From assembly GCA_964636385.1 (NCBI GenBank), contig CAZWSC010000020.1, positions 1-12,552 of the forward strand: DNA of 12,552 nucleotides. Direction: 5' to 3'. The notes beneath the pieces were generated by a model that saw only the letters and a program-made list of their open reading frames with translations, was not told the origin of the DNA and did no database searches. Of this stretch, positions 5,198-11,807 are shown piece after piece. Position 1 is the stretch's first letter; the number at the start of each line of letters is the position of its first letter. The stretch comes from CAZWSC01 sp964636385. Lineage in GTDB: Bacteria > Eisenbacteria > RBG-16-71-46 > CAIMUX01. The translations under genes were made by a program, and so were the position numbers.

Positions 5198-7072
5198 TCA
5201 CGGCATCGACAGGTAAGGCTCAGGCCCTCCCGGGCCGGGCACCGCCATCTCGAAAACGACAACCGGGTTCTGAAGGCCAAGCTTTTCCAGGACCCGCGGA
5301 TGCACCTCGCCCAGGACACCCGCCCCGTTTCCGCCGGGAGCGCGCAGCATGGCGCCCCGGCCGTCGATGAAGAATCCAGGCTGAGCCGGATCCAACACGA
5401 GGTCCCATCCGAACTCGCGCACGACAGCCTGCGCAAGCGCCCGGATCTCCGCGAACCCCGCCTTCGGCGAGATCCAGCCCAGCGCCAGGTGTCGCCGTTC
5501 CAGGGCGCCGGTCTCGGCCCCCGGATCGACGAAGCTCACATCCCCCACCTCGAAGATCCCCTGCGGCAGGGGATTGCTCCGGTTGCGGCCGAATGTCGCG
5601 AGCAGTCCAGGGATCAGGCTCGTGCGCAGATGCGTCTGCTCGCTGCTGATCGGATTCTCCAGCTCCACCGTGTCCGGATGATCCGGCCGGTCCAGCAGGC
5701 GGTCCGACTGCCCGGCGCAGGTGAGCACAAGCCCCATCGTTTCGATGAGGCCGAGCCCGATCAGCACGTCCCGGCATCGGTCGGTCAGCACCTCCAGGTC
5801 CCGCGGCTTCCCCACCGTCATAGTGGGCACCAGGGTCGGCGGGATGCGGGAGTATCCATGGGCGATGGCGGCGTCCTCCATCAGGTCCCGCTGATGCAGG
5901 ATATCGTTCCTGTAGGGCGGAACGAGCACACGCAGGCGGCCGGGGGCCTCGATCTCCACGGCGTGCCGCATCCGGCGAAGCAGGCCGGCCAGCTCCTCCT
6001 GCGGGAGTTCGATCCCGAGGAGGCGCGAGGTCTCCCCCACGTCACAGACTGTCTGCTGCGGGGCAAGGTCGGGAGTGCGGAGCGGCCCTCCCCCGGGAGC
6101 ATCAGTCGCCCCCGGGATCTCCACCGAGCCGATCCTGATCTGCGGGTCCAGCTCCACCATCGATGTGACCAGGATGTTCAGAGCCCGCTGTACGATCCTT
6201 CGGCCCGTGCCGGTGACGTCCACGAAGAGGCGCGTACTGCCGAGGTGGACCTTGGTCTCCTCGCTGTTGATCACAGGAGGCATCGAGAGAACGCGCCCTC
6301 CCGAAACGCGCAGGATCGGATAGCGGTCGAACCCCTTCAGGAGGTGGGCGTAGGCGATCCCCTTCGGATGCGTCCCGAGGATCTCCGCGAGACTGCGCTC
6401 GTGCTCCGGCCCTGTTCCCTCCGCGCCGAGCGGGACGAAGCGGTAATCCGGGGTCTCGGCGGTGTACTCAAGCTGAAGCGGGCCGGCGGAAGCCAGCGCA
6501 TCGAGATCGTAGACCCCGATTGAGGCGTGCCTGCGGTCGCGCCCGAGGGCCCAGTGCAGGTTCTCCTGCATCTTCATCAGGATCTTGATCCTGTCGTCGT
6601 CCAGCCGCACGCCCTCGAGGACAGCGCAGGCTATGTGCGGGCGCAGGCTGGACGGGCGACGCACCGCATCGTCGACGCGCACCGACACCCCGGACTCGCC
6701 CAGGGGATATGACGGCAGTCCCGTCTCGATCTCAAGGACCCCGCGAAGCGCGCGCCCGAGACCGCCCGGGTCGAAAAGGTCCGGCCTGACGGCCAGAAGC
6801 TCCATGCGCACCACCTCTATCCCGGAAAGCGCCCTCAGCGCAGAGTCCGATGCCCGCAGGTCGGCGTCGCAGCGGTCGCACCGGGGCGGGGGCTCCTCCT
6901 TCCCTGCAAGCTCCATGACGTATCCGCAGCGGGAGCACTGAACGCGGCCAAGGGTCTCGTACCCATCGACATCGCAGCCGATCTGCTCGAGGATGCGCAG
7001 AAGGCGGTCGCGTTCGATCTCCTGCCCGATCAGGCGGCTCAATTCGGCAACGGGGATTCCGATCACCGGCAT
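5198..7072 (-). CDS. pheT: Phenylalanyl-tRNA synthetase beta subunit, archaeal/eukaryotic type, with zinc-ribbon-like insertion
   Basis: The 624-residue subunit pairs with PheS to charge tRNA-Phe. It lacks the N-terminal EMAP/tRNA-binding domain and the C-terminal anticodon domain of the roughly 800-residue bacterial form, and follows the shorter archaeal/eukaryotic plan. The B1-like N-terminus (MPVIGIPVAELSRLIG) leads to RPDLFDPGGLGRALRG (96-111). The B3/B4 editing region follows, with LHWALGRDRRHASIGVYDLD (172-191) and MPPVINSEETKVHLG (264-278). The B5 region includes RNDILHQRDLMEDAAIAHGY (388-407). The catalytic-like domain has NPISSEQTHLRTSLIPGLL and FEVGDV. Unusually, Cys46-x2-Cys49 and Cys65-x2-Cys68 form a zinc-ribbon-like insert ahead of RPDL. 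The start is ATG 7072, overlapping the pheS stop by 10 bases, with AAGGGGG as ribosome site. The frame stays open further upstream, but only within pheS coding sequence. Confidence 0.95.
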   Translation of the reverse strand: MPVIGIPVAELSRLIGQEIERDRLLRILEQIGCDVDGYETLGRVQCSRCGYVMELAGKEEPPPRCDRCDADLRASDSALRALSGIEVVRMELLAVRPDLFDPGGLGRALRGVLEIETGLPSYPLGESGVSVRVDDAVRRPSSLRPHIACAVLEGVRLDDDRIKILMKMQENLHWALGRDRRHASIGVYDLDALASAGPLQLEYTAETPDYRFVPLGAEGTGPEHERSLAEILGTHPKGIAYAHLLKGFDRYPILRVSGGRVLSMPPVINSEETKVHLGSTRLFVDVTGTGRRIVQRALNILVTSMVELDPQIRIGSVEIPGATDAPGGGPLRTPDLAPQQTVCDVGETSRLLGIELPQEELAGLLRRMRHAVEIEAPGRLRVLVPPYRNDILHQRDLMEDAAIAHGYSRIPPTLVPTMTVGKPRDLEVLTDRCRDVLIGLGLIETMGLVLTCAGQSDRLLDRPDHPDTVELENPISSEQTHLRTSLIPGLLATFGRNRSNPLPQGIFEVGDVSFVDPGAETGALERRHLALGWISPKAGFAEIRALAQAVVREFGWDLVLDPAQPGFFIDGRGAMLRAPGGNGAGVLGEVHPRVLEKLGLQNPVVVFEMAVPGPGGPEPYLSMP

Positions 7073-8601
7073 TGGGGCACCCCCTTCAGCCACTCGAGGT
7101 CCACGAGGTAGAGGCTTCTGATGTCGTTCAGCCCGTGCCGCAGCATCGCCAGGCGCTCCAGTCCCAGGCCCCATGCGAGCACGGGCTCTGTACAACCCAG
7201 AGGCTCGGTCACCTCGGGCCTGAAGATCCCGGCGCCTCCCATCTCGAACCAGTCCCTGCGCTCCGCGTGCCAGATGAAGACCTCGACCGAAGGCTCTGTA
7301 TAAGGGAAGAATGCGGGGCGGAACTCGAACTTCTCGAACCCCATCGCCCTGTAGAAGGCGGCCAGGGTGCCGAGCAGGGACGAGAAGCTGGCCTGGCTGT
7401 CGATGATGATCCCGTCCACCTGGTGGAAGATCGGCAGGTGCTTGTAGTCGATCGTCTCCCTGCGGAAGACGCGGCCAACCGAGAAGACCTTCCTCGGGCC
7501 CTTCCCGAGTTCCGCAAGAGCGCGCACGGTTGTTGCGGTGTTGTGCGTGCGCAGAACGTTGCGTTCGGCCTTCTCGCGGCTCCAGCTGTACTGCCATCCA
7601 TCCGACCCGGTATCGCCGCCATCCTCGTGGACAGCCGCGACCGCATCCACCATCGCGCTGTCGGCAGGCAGTGGCGTGCGTCCGGGACGCCCGACGTAGA
7701 AGGTGTCCTGCATCTCCCGCGCGGGATGATCCTGCGGCTGGAAGAGCGCGTCGAAGTCCCAGAAGGAGGATTCGACCCACGGGGAGTGCCATTCCTCGAA
7801 CCCCATCTCCAGGAAGACCCGCCTCGTGTCGCCTATCACAAGCTCCAGGGGATGACGCTTGCCTGGATGGCGGGGCTCCGTATCGAGGGTCACATCGTAC
7901 GGCTTGAAGCGCACGTTGCGCCACTCCCCCGAAGCCAGAAGATCCGGGGTGAGAAGGCTGACCTCGGGCTTCACATCCAGGCCGGCGGCCCGCAGCGCCT
8001 CGCCTTCCGGAGTGAGCGAGACACTCCGGTGCACCCTGTCCCGCACCTCGCAGAACAGACCGCGGCGGCCGAGGAGCTTCTCCGCGGCATCCAGATCGCA
8101 TCCCTGTTCCCTCAGGGCCGTCTCCGTCATACGCCCTTCGGCGGAGAGCAGCTGAAGGAGTACCTCGTCAGGCTGCGGAGGGATCTCCCCCCTTGTCGGA
8201 TCCGCCGCCTGCAGGGCCGGGCCCTGCTTCACCGCCCAACCGCGCGTCTGCAGCCCCTTGAGTGCGGCGCCCACTTCCCTCGGCTCCATGCCGCACCAGC
8301 CCGGCACTTCCTGCATCGATCCGGATCCGCCATGTTCCAACAGGGCGGCCAGGATCCGTCTCTCCGGGATCCCCTTCTCAAGCGCTGCGCGGCCCTCATC
8401 CTTCAGCATCCACTCCCGGTACGGCTCCTCGCGGATCGATACCAGCCCTCTCTGCGACAGCAGCACTGCTGCGGCCGCAACCTTGGCCTGGTCCATGCCC
8501 AGGCGGACAGCAAGATCAGGGACGAGAGTCGCCTCGCCGGATGCGAGGGCCGTCAGCACCCCGGCCTGTTCAGTGGTCAACTCAGCGTTCTGTTCCGACA
8601 C
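7063..8601 (-). CDS. pheS: Phenylalanyl-tRNA synthetase alpha subunit, archaeal/eukaryotic type
   Basis: This is the catalytic class II subunit (512 residues, against about 330-350 in the usual bacterial form). The first 210 or so residues are winged-helix-like modules (for example LTTEQAGVLTALASGEA, with RGLVSI strands), as in archaeal and eukaryotic PheS, in place of the bacterial coiled coil. The core has FKPYDV and GKRHPLELVIGDTRRVFLEM (motif 1, about 247-266), then FWDFDALFQPQDHPAREMQD (280-299). Motif 2 is GRVFRRETIDYKHLPIFHQV (377-396) and motif 3 is GLGLERLAM (478-486). All are diagnostic of this type. The start is GTG 8601 with AGGGGG just ahead; an ATG at the dnaJ stop is in another frame. 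The gene lies 22 bases after dnaJ and overlaps pheT by 10 bases, so dnaJ-pheS-pheT looks co-transcribed. Confidence 0.96.
   Translation of the reverse strand: MSEQNAELTTEQAGVLTALASGEATLVPDLAVRLGMDQAKVAAAAVLLSQRGLVSIREEPYREWMLKDEGRAALEKGIPERRILAALLEHGGSGSMQEVPGWCGMEPREVGAALKGLQTRGWAVKQGPALQAADPTRGEIPPQPDEVLLQLLSAEGRMTETALREQGCDLDAAEKLLGRRGLFCEVRDRVHRSVSLTPEGEALRAAGLDVKPEVSLLTPDLLASGEWRNVRFKPYDVTLDTEPRHPGKRHPLELVIGDTRRVFLEMGFEEWHSPWVESSFWDFDALFQPQDHPAREMQDTFYVGRPGRTPLPADSAMVDAVAAVHEDGGDTGSDGWQYSWSREKAERNVLRTHNTATTVRALAELGKGPRKVFSVGRVFRRETIDYKHLPIFHQVDGIIIDSQASFSSLLGTLAAFYRAMGFEKFEFRPAFFPYTEPSVEVFIWHAERRDWFEMGGAGIFRPEVTEPLGCTEPVLAWGLGLERLAMLRHGLNDIRSLYLVDLEWLKGVPQCR
7074..7084 (-). promoter_or_regulatory. 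pheT ribosome site inside a small hairpin (translational coupling)
   Basis: On the minus strand AAGGGGGTGCCCCA precedes the pheT ATG. GGGG-GTG-CCCC can pair and hide most of the ribosome site. Ribosomes finishing pheS, whose stop lies 10 bases inside pheT, would open it and couple the two subunits' synthesis. The pairing is seen; the function is inferred. Confidence 0.35.
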
Positions 8602-8623
8602 CGGTCCCCCTGTTTCTCCTCAC

Positions 8624-9772
8624 TCATGCTCCAAAGGATTCCCTCACCCGCTCGAAAAAACCCTTCTGAAGCTTCGGCGGCTCCGTGCCGGCAGCCCTGG
8701 CCAGTTCCTCCCAGGCCTTTCGCTCCTTCGATCCCAGTCTGGAGGGAAAGATGACCTGGACCTGTACAAGCTGATCGCCGCCCGCTCGCCCGCCGAGGCC
8801 GGGCAGGCCCTTTCCGCGCAGCCGCAGGATCTTCCCGGACTGAAGGCCCTCGGGAATCTCCATGCGGACCTTCCCGGACAGCGTGGGAACCTCAACTGAG
8901 TCACCCAGGGCAGCCTGGTGGGGATGGATAGGCAGGATGAAGATCACGTCATTGCCGTGGCGTGTGAAAAGATCGTGCTTCTTCTCGGTGAACACGACCA
9001 CGAGGTCGCCTGGAGGGCCCCCGCGAATCCCGGCGTCTCCTTCCCCGGCCATGGTCATGTAGTTCCCTTCCATGACACCGGGAGGGATCTTCACCGTGAC
9101 CGTGCCTGTTCCATCCACACGACCGTCTCCTCCGCATGTGCCGCATGGGTCGCGAACAAGCTCGCCTTCGCCGCGGCACTGGGGGCAGGCGCTGACATTG
9201 ACCATCTGGCCGAAGATCGACCTCTGGATCCTGCGGACCTGTCCGGTTCCACGGCACATCTCGCAGGTCTCGGTGGCGCCGCTGCGGCTGCCCCGTCCTT
9301 TGCAGGCGGTACATGCGACCTGTTTGTGCACACGCATCTTCTTCGTCGCGCCGGTGAAGATCTCCTCCAGCGTGAGAGCGAGCCGTATCTGGCGGTTCCC
9401 GCCGCGGCGGTCCCTGCCTGGTGCAGGTCCGGTCTCCCCGCCGAAGAAGTCGAATCCGCCGAACTCGCGCATGAAGGAACGCAGGGCGTCGCCGAGATCG
9501 AAGCCGCCGAACCCGCCGTACGCGCCTCCTCCGGCAGCATGGGCGGGATCCACGCCGGCATGTCCGAACTGGTCGTAGGCAGACCGCTTCTCGGGGTTCT
9601 TGAGAACCTCGTAGGCCTCGTTGACCTCCTTGAAGCGCTCTTCGGCCCCGGCATCCCCCGGGTTCTTGTCCGGGTGATACTGCACGGCCAGCTTGCGGTA
9701 GGCCTTCTTGATGGCTTCGAGATCGGCCGATCGCTCGATCCCGAGAACTTCGTAGTAGTCTCGTTTGCTCAT
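8624..9772 (-). CDS. dnaJ: Chaperone protein DnaJ (Hsp40)
   Basis: This is the co-chaperone that delivers substrates to DnaK and stimulates its ATPase in the cytoplasm. The 382 residues show complete type-I architecture. The J domain (4-70) has HPD at 33-35. The glycine/phenylalanine-rich linker runs about 78-116 (GGGAYGGFGGFD, FGGFDFFGG). Four CxxCxGxG zinc motifs sit at Cys154, Cys170, Cys196 and Cys210. The substrate-binding C-terminal domain includes VKIPPGVMEG, GDLVVVFTEKKHDLFTR and LRLRGKGLPGLGG. The start is ATG 9772 (MSKRDYYEVLG); a TTG 9 bases upstream would add three non-conserved residues. dnaK and grpE are not adjacent; instead dnaJ leads pheS and pheT. No CIRCE-type operator is visible upstream. 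Confidence 0.98.
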   Translation of the reverse strand: MSKRDYYEVLGIERSADLEAIKKAYRKLAVQYHPDKNPGDAGAEERFKEVNEAYEVLKNPEKRSAYDQFGHAGVDPAHAAGGGAYGGFGGFDLGDALRSFMREFGGFDFFGGETGPAPGRDRRGGNRQIRLALTLEEIFTGATKKMRVHKQVACTACKGRGSRSGATETCEMCRGTGQVRRIQRSIFGQMVNVSACPQCRGEGELVRDPCGTCGGDGRVDGTGTVTVKIPPGVMEGNYMTMAGEGDAGIRGGPPGDLVVVFTEKKHDLFTRHGNDVIFILPIHPHQAALGDSVEVPTLSGKVRMEIPEGLQSGKILRLRGKGLPGLGGRAGGDQLVQVQVIFPSRLGSKERKAWEELARAAGTEPPKLQKGFFERVRESFGA

Positions 9773-9797
9773 AACCCCCAACCAGATGGATTCAAGC

Positions 9798-9827
9798 AGA
9801 GTATCGGCCCGGGTAACCGCAGGTCAA
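9798..9827 (-). promoter_or_regulatory. Promoter candidate for dnaJ-pheS-pheT
   Basis: On the minus strand TTGACC (9827-9822) and TACTCT (9803-9798) are 18 bases apart, about 25 bases before the dnaJ ATG. The -35 equals that of the tRNA-Leu promoter; the -10 is weak (3 of 6). I see no convincing sigma32-type CCCCAT element. This sits in the only sizeable gap (126 bases) among the minus-strand genes. Confidence 0.38.
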
Positions 9828-9856
9828 GGCGCCATCCTGCACCTGCCGCCTACAAT

Positions 9857-9875
9857 GGCGGCGCAGCCGGCCGCC
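9857..9875 (-). terminator. Stem-loop after hemW
   Basis: GGCGGC and GCCGCC pair (6 bp) around a 7-base loop, starting 23 bases past the hemW stop. ATTGT follows on the minus strand, so there is only a token T content. It is a possible end of the lepA-lepB-hemW transcript before the dnaJ promoter candidate. Confidence 0.33.
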
Positions 9876-9898
9876 TCCGAGCCCCTTCAGAACATGGT

Positions 9899-11089
9899 CT
9901 ACCTGATCGCCTCCATGAGAATCCGGAACACCGCATCCGAGACGAAGTAGCCCCGTGGCCTCAGGCGCAGGCGAAGCGGTGTCCGTTCCATGTATCCGGA
10001 CTCGGCCATCCGGTCCACCGCGGCCGACAGCGCTGCCAGCCGGCCGGTATCCAGGAGTTCCCCCAGGCAGTTCCACTCGATCCCCTCGCGCAACCGCAAC
10101 CCCAGGAAGATCCACTCCTCGGCCGCACTGACTTCGTCGATGCCCTCGAACCGCGTCCATGCGGGGGCGCCTGCGCGGATCGCATCGCTCCACAAGCTGA
10201 GCGATTGGGGATTAGACCAGCGGCGGCCGCCCGCGTGGGAGTGCGCAGACGGGCCGAACCCGATGTACTCGCCCCGCATCCAGTAGTTGCGGTTGTGCCG
10301 GCTCTCGTGCCCCGGACGACAGAAGTTCGAGATCTCGTACTGACGCAGCCCCGCCTGCGCGGTCAGTCTGCGCAGGATCCGGTACTCGTATTCGGTCTCC
10401 TCATCCAGTGGCAGCGGGGGGACCTGGCCGAGGATCTGCTGTCTCGAGAGCGGAGCGTTCAGCTCCATGGTCAGCAGATAGGCGGAGAGGTGGTCCGGCC
10501 CGCACTCCAGCGCCTGCTCCAGGGTCTCTCCCCACAGCGTTGGGCTGGATCCGGGCAGTCCGTAGATCAGGTCCAGCCCAACGGAGTCGAAGCCGGCCTG
10601 CCTCAGCTCGCGCATTCGGGCTTCTGCCAGCTGTGGAGTGTGCGCCCGGCCCAGCAGCCTCAGCTCCCGGGCGTGGAAGGATTGAACGCCAAGACTCACC
10701 CGGTTGATGCCGGCCTTCAGGAATGCGTCAATGCGGGCGGGGGTCATGGACTCGGGATTCGCTTCGGCGGTTATCTCGGCCCCGGGATGGAGCGCGAAGT
10801 TCTCCCGGATTCCGGAGATGATCCGGGAGATCTCGCCTCCGGTCAGCAACGACGGTGTTCCACCCCCCAGGAATATGGTCCTGACGACCGATTCCCCAAG
10901 CGGCCTGCGCTCCGCCGCGAGCCGGATCTCCCCCATCAGATCCCTGACGAACTCCCTTCGAGCCGCAGAGTCGCCGGTCACGGAGTAGAAGTCGCAGTAC
11001 CCGCAGCGCCGTTTGCAGAATGGCACATGGACGTAGATTCCCGGACCCTGCGGCCGACGGGCGGACCGGTTTCTGCCGCGGTTCTTCAC
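9899..11089 (-). CDS. hemW: HemW, radical SAM haem chaperone (coproporphyrinogen III oxidase-like)
   Basis: HemW binds haem and a 4Fe-4S cluster and transfers haem to target proteins. It resembles HemN but lacks that enzyme's activity. The 396 residues contain the radical SAM motif CKRRCGYC (Cys25, Cys29, Cys32), the SAM-binding GGGTPS (75-80), GVQSFHARELRLLGRAH and DLIYGLPGSS. They also contain HNRNYW (265-270), the sequence that marks HemW rather than HemN, and end in a HemN C-terminal domain (LGLRLREGIEWN). Start choice: GTG 11089 lies one base after the lepB stop and has no clear Shine-Dalgarno, so it is probably translationally coupled. The frame stays open to 11281, but only inside lepB. 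Such sequences are often mislabelled oxygen-independent coproporphyrinogen oxidase. Confidence 0.94.
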   Translation of the reverse strand: MKNRGRNRSARRPQGPGIYVHVPFCKRRCGYCDFYSVTGDSAARREFVRDLMGEIRLAAERRPLGESVVRTIFLGGGTPSLLTGGEISRIISGIRENFALHPGAEITAEANPESMTPARIDAFLKAGINRVSLGVQSFHARELRLLGRAHTPQLAEARMRELRQAGFDSVGLDLIYGLPGSSPTLWGETLEQALECGPDHLSAYLLTMELNAPLSRQQILGQVPPLPLDEETEYEYRILRRLTAQAGLRQYEISNFCRPGHESRHNRNYWMRGEYIGFGPSAHSHAGGRRWSNPQSLSLWSDAIRAGAPAWTRFEGIDEVSAAEEWIFLGLRLREGIEWNCLGELLDTGRLAALSAAVDRMAESGYMERTPLRLRLRPRGYFVSDAVFRILMEAIR

Positions 11090-11090
11090 C

Positions 11091-11732
11091 TCAGCGGATA
11101 AGGCCGAACATCCGGCCGAATCTCGGGAAGATCTTCTCGGCATCCCAGGAAAAGTAGATGAACCAGGCCTTGCCGTGAACCAGGGACTCGTCGACGAAAC
11201 CCCAGTAGCGGCTGTCGAGACTGTTGTTCCTGTTATCCCCCAGCATGAACAGCTTCCCTTCCGGCACCACGGTGGGACCAAAGTTCTCGTGCATCATGTC
11301 CGGCCCCGAGCGGGAGGGCCGGTAGATCGCGAACGGCTCTTCGACAGGGCGGTCGTTCACATAGAGGCGGCGGTTCCGCATCTCGACCTTGTCCCCCCCC
11401 ACTGCGACGCATCGTTTGATGTAGTCCTGGCGGGGATCCTGGGGAAATCTGAACACGATGATGTCACCACGCTTCGGTTCGGTATACCCGGGCAGGCGGT
11501 GGTTCACCAGCGGGACCATTGCGCCGTAGGCAAACTTGTTGATGAAGAGGAAGTCGCCGACCAGCAGGGTGTCCTCCATCGATCCGGTGGGAATCCGGAA
11601 CGCCTGAAACGCGAAGGTCCGGATAATGAGGAAGAGCACGAGCGCGACGAGAATCGACTCGCCCGTGTCCCGGAGGAACCCCTTCTTCCGGGGCTGGTCC
11701 CCACGGCCGTTCGCTCCACGCAACTTGACCAC
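11091..11732 (-). CDS. lepB: Signal peptidase I
   Basis: This membrane serine protease removes signal peptides from exported proteins. The 213 residues start with a short basic cytoplasmic tail, then one membrane segment (about 24-45, ILVALVLFLIIRTFAFQAF). Catalytic Ser51 is in RIPTGSMEDTL and general-base Lys106 in DYIKRCVAVGGD, followed by box E GDNRNNSLDSRYWG. A single membrane segment fits the Gram-positive/thermophile-like subclass, not the two-segment E. coli enzyme. Start: the frame opens with TTG at 11747, but that codon and the next overlap the strong ribosome site AAAGGAGGT (11744-11736). GTG 11732 is therefore preferred although the spacing is short; TTG 11723 is the alternative. 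lepB lies between lepA (75-base gap) and hemW (1-base gap). Confidence 0.96.
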   Translation of the reverse strand: MVKLRGANGRGDQPRKKGFLRDTGESILVALVLFLIIRTFAFQAFRIPTGSMEDTLLVGDFLFINKFAYGAMVPLVNHRLPGYTEPKRGDIIVFRFPQDPRQDYIKRCVAVGGDKVEMRNRRLYVNDRPVEEPFAIYRPSRSGPDMMHENFGPTVVPEGKLFMLGDNRNNSLDSRYWGFVDESLVHGKAWFIYFSWDAEKIFPRFGRMFGLIR

Positions 11733-11735
11733 ACA

Positions 11736-11744
11736 ACCTCCTTT
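11736..11744 (-). promoter_or_regulatory. Ribosome binding site of lepB
   Basis: AAAGGAGGT on the minus strand is a near-perfect Shine-Dalgarno sequence. It is followed after 3 bases by GTG 11732 and after 12 bases by TTG 11723. Its position rules out TTG 11747, which would place the site inside the coding region. Confidence 0.7.
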
Positions 11745-11807
11745 CAACCGGCTGCATCCGGGGCCAGGGCAGCACGATGCCCGGGTGGAATCCCTCTACC
11801 CCGCAGG

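Noticed and set aside
5153..6523. A 456-codon plus-strand frame beginning in the G tract
   Set aside because: It starts with polyglycine read from the G23 run and is antisense to pheT throughout.
7073..8101. An upstream extension of the pheT frame (to 967 codons)
   Set aside because: The extra sequence lies inside pheS in a different frame. The family N-terminus MPVIGIPV begins exactly at ATG 7072 with a ribosome site.
7072..8754. A 560-codon open frame on the plus strand
   Set aside because: It mirrors pheS codon for codon on the opposite strand and has no domain or ribosome site.
9773..9898. A heat-shock sigma32 promoter or CIRCE operator for dnaJ
   Set aside because: A CTTGAA is present at 9792-9797 on the minus strand, but no CCCCAT-type -10 follows at the right spacing, and no GAGTGCTAA inverted repeat is visible.
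8918..11101. A 727-codon open frame on the plus strand
   Set aside because: It is antisense to dnaJ and hemW, both with complete family motifs. Long antisense frames are expected in G+C-rich coding DNA, and its translation is low-complexity with no recognisable domain.
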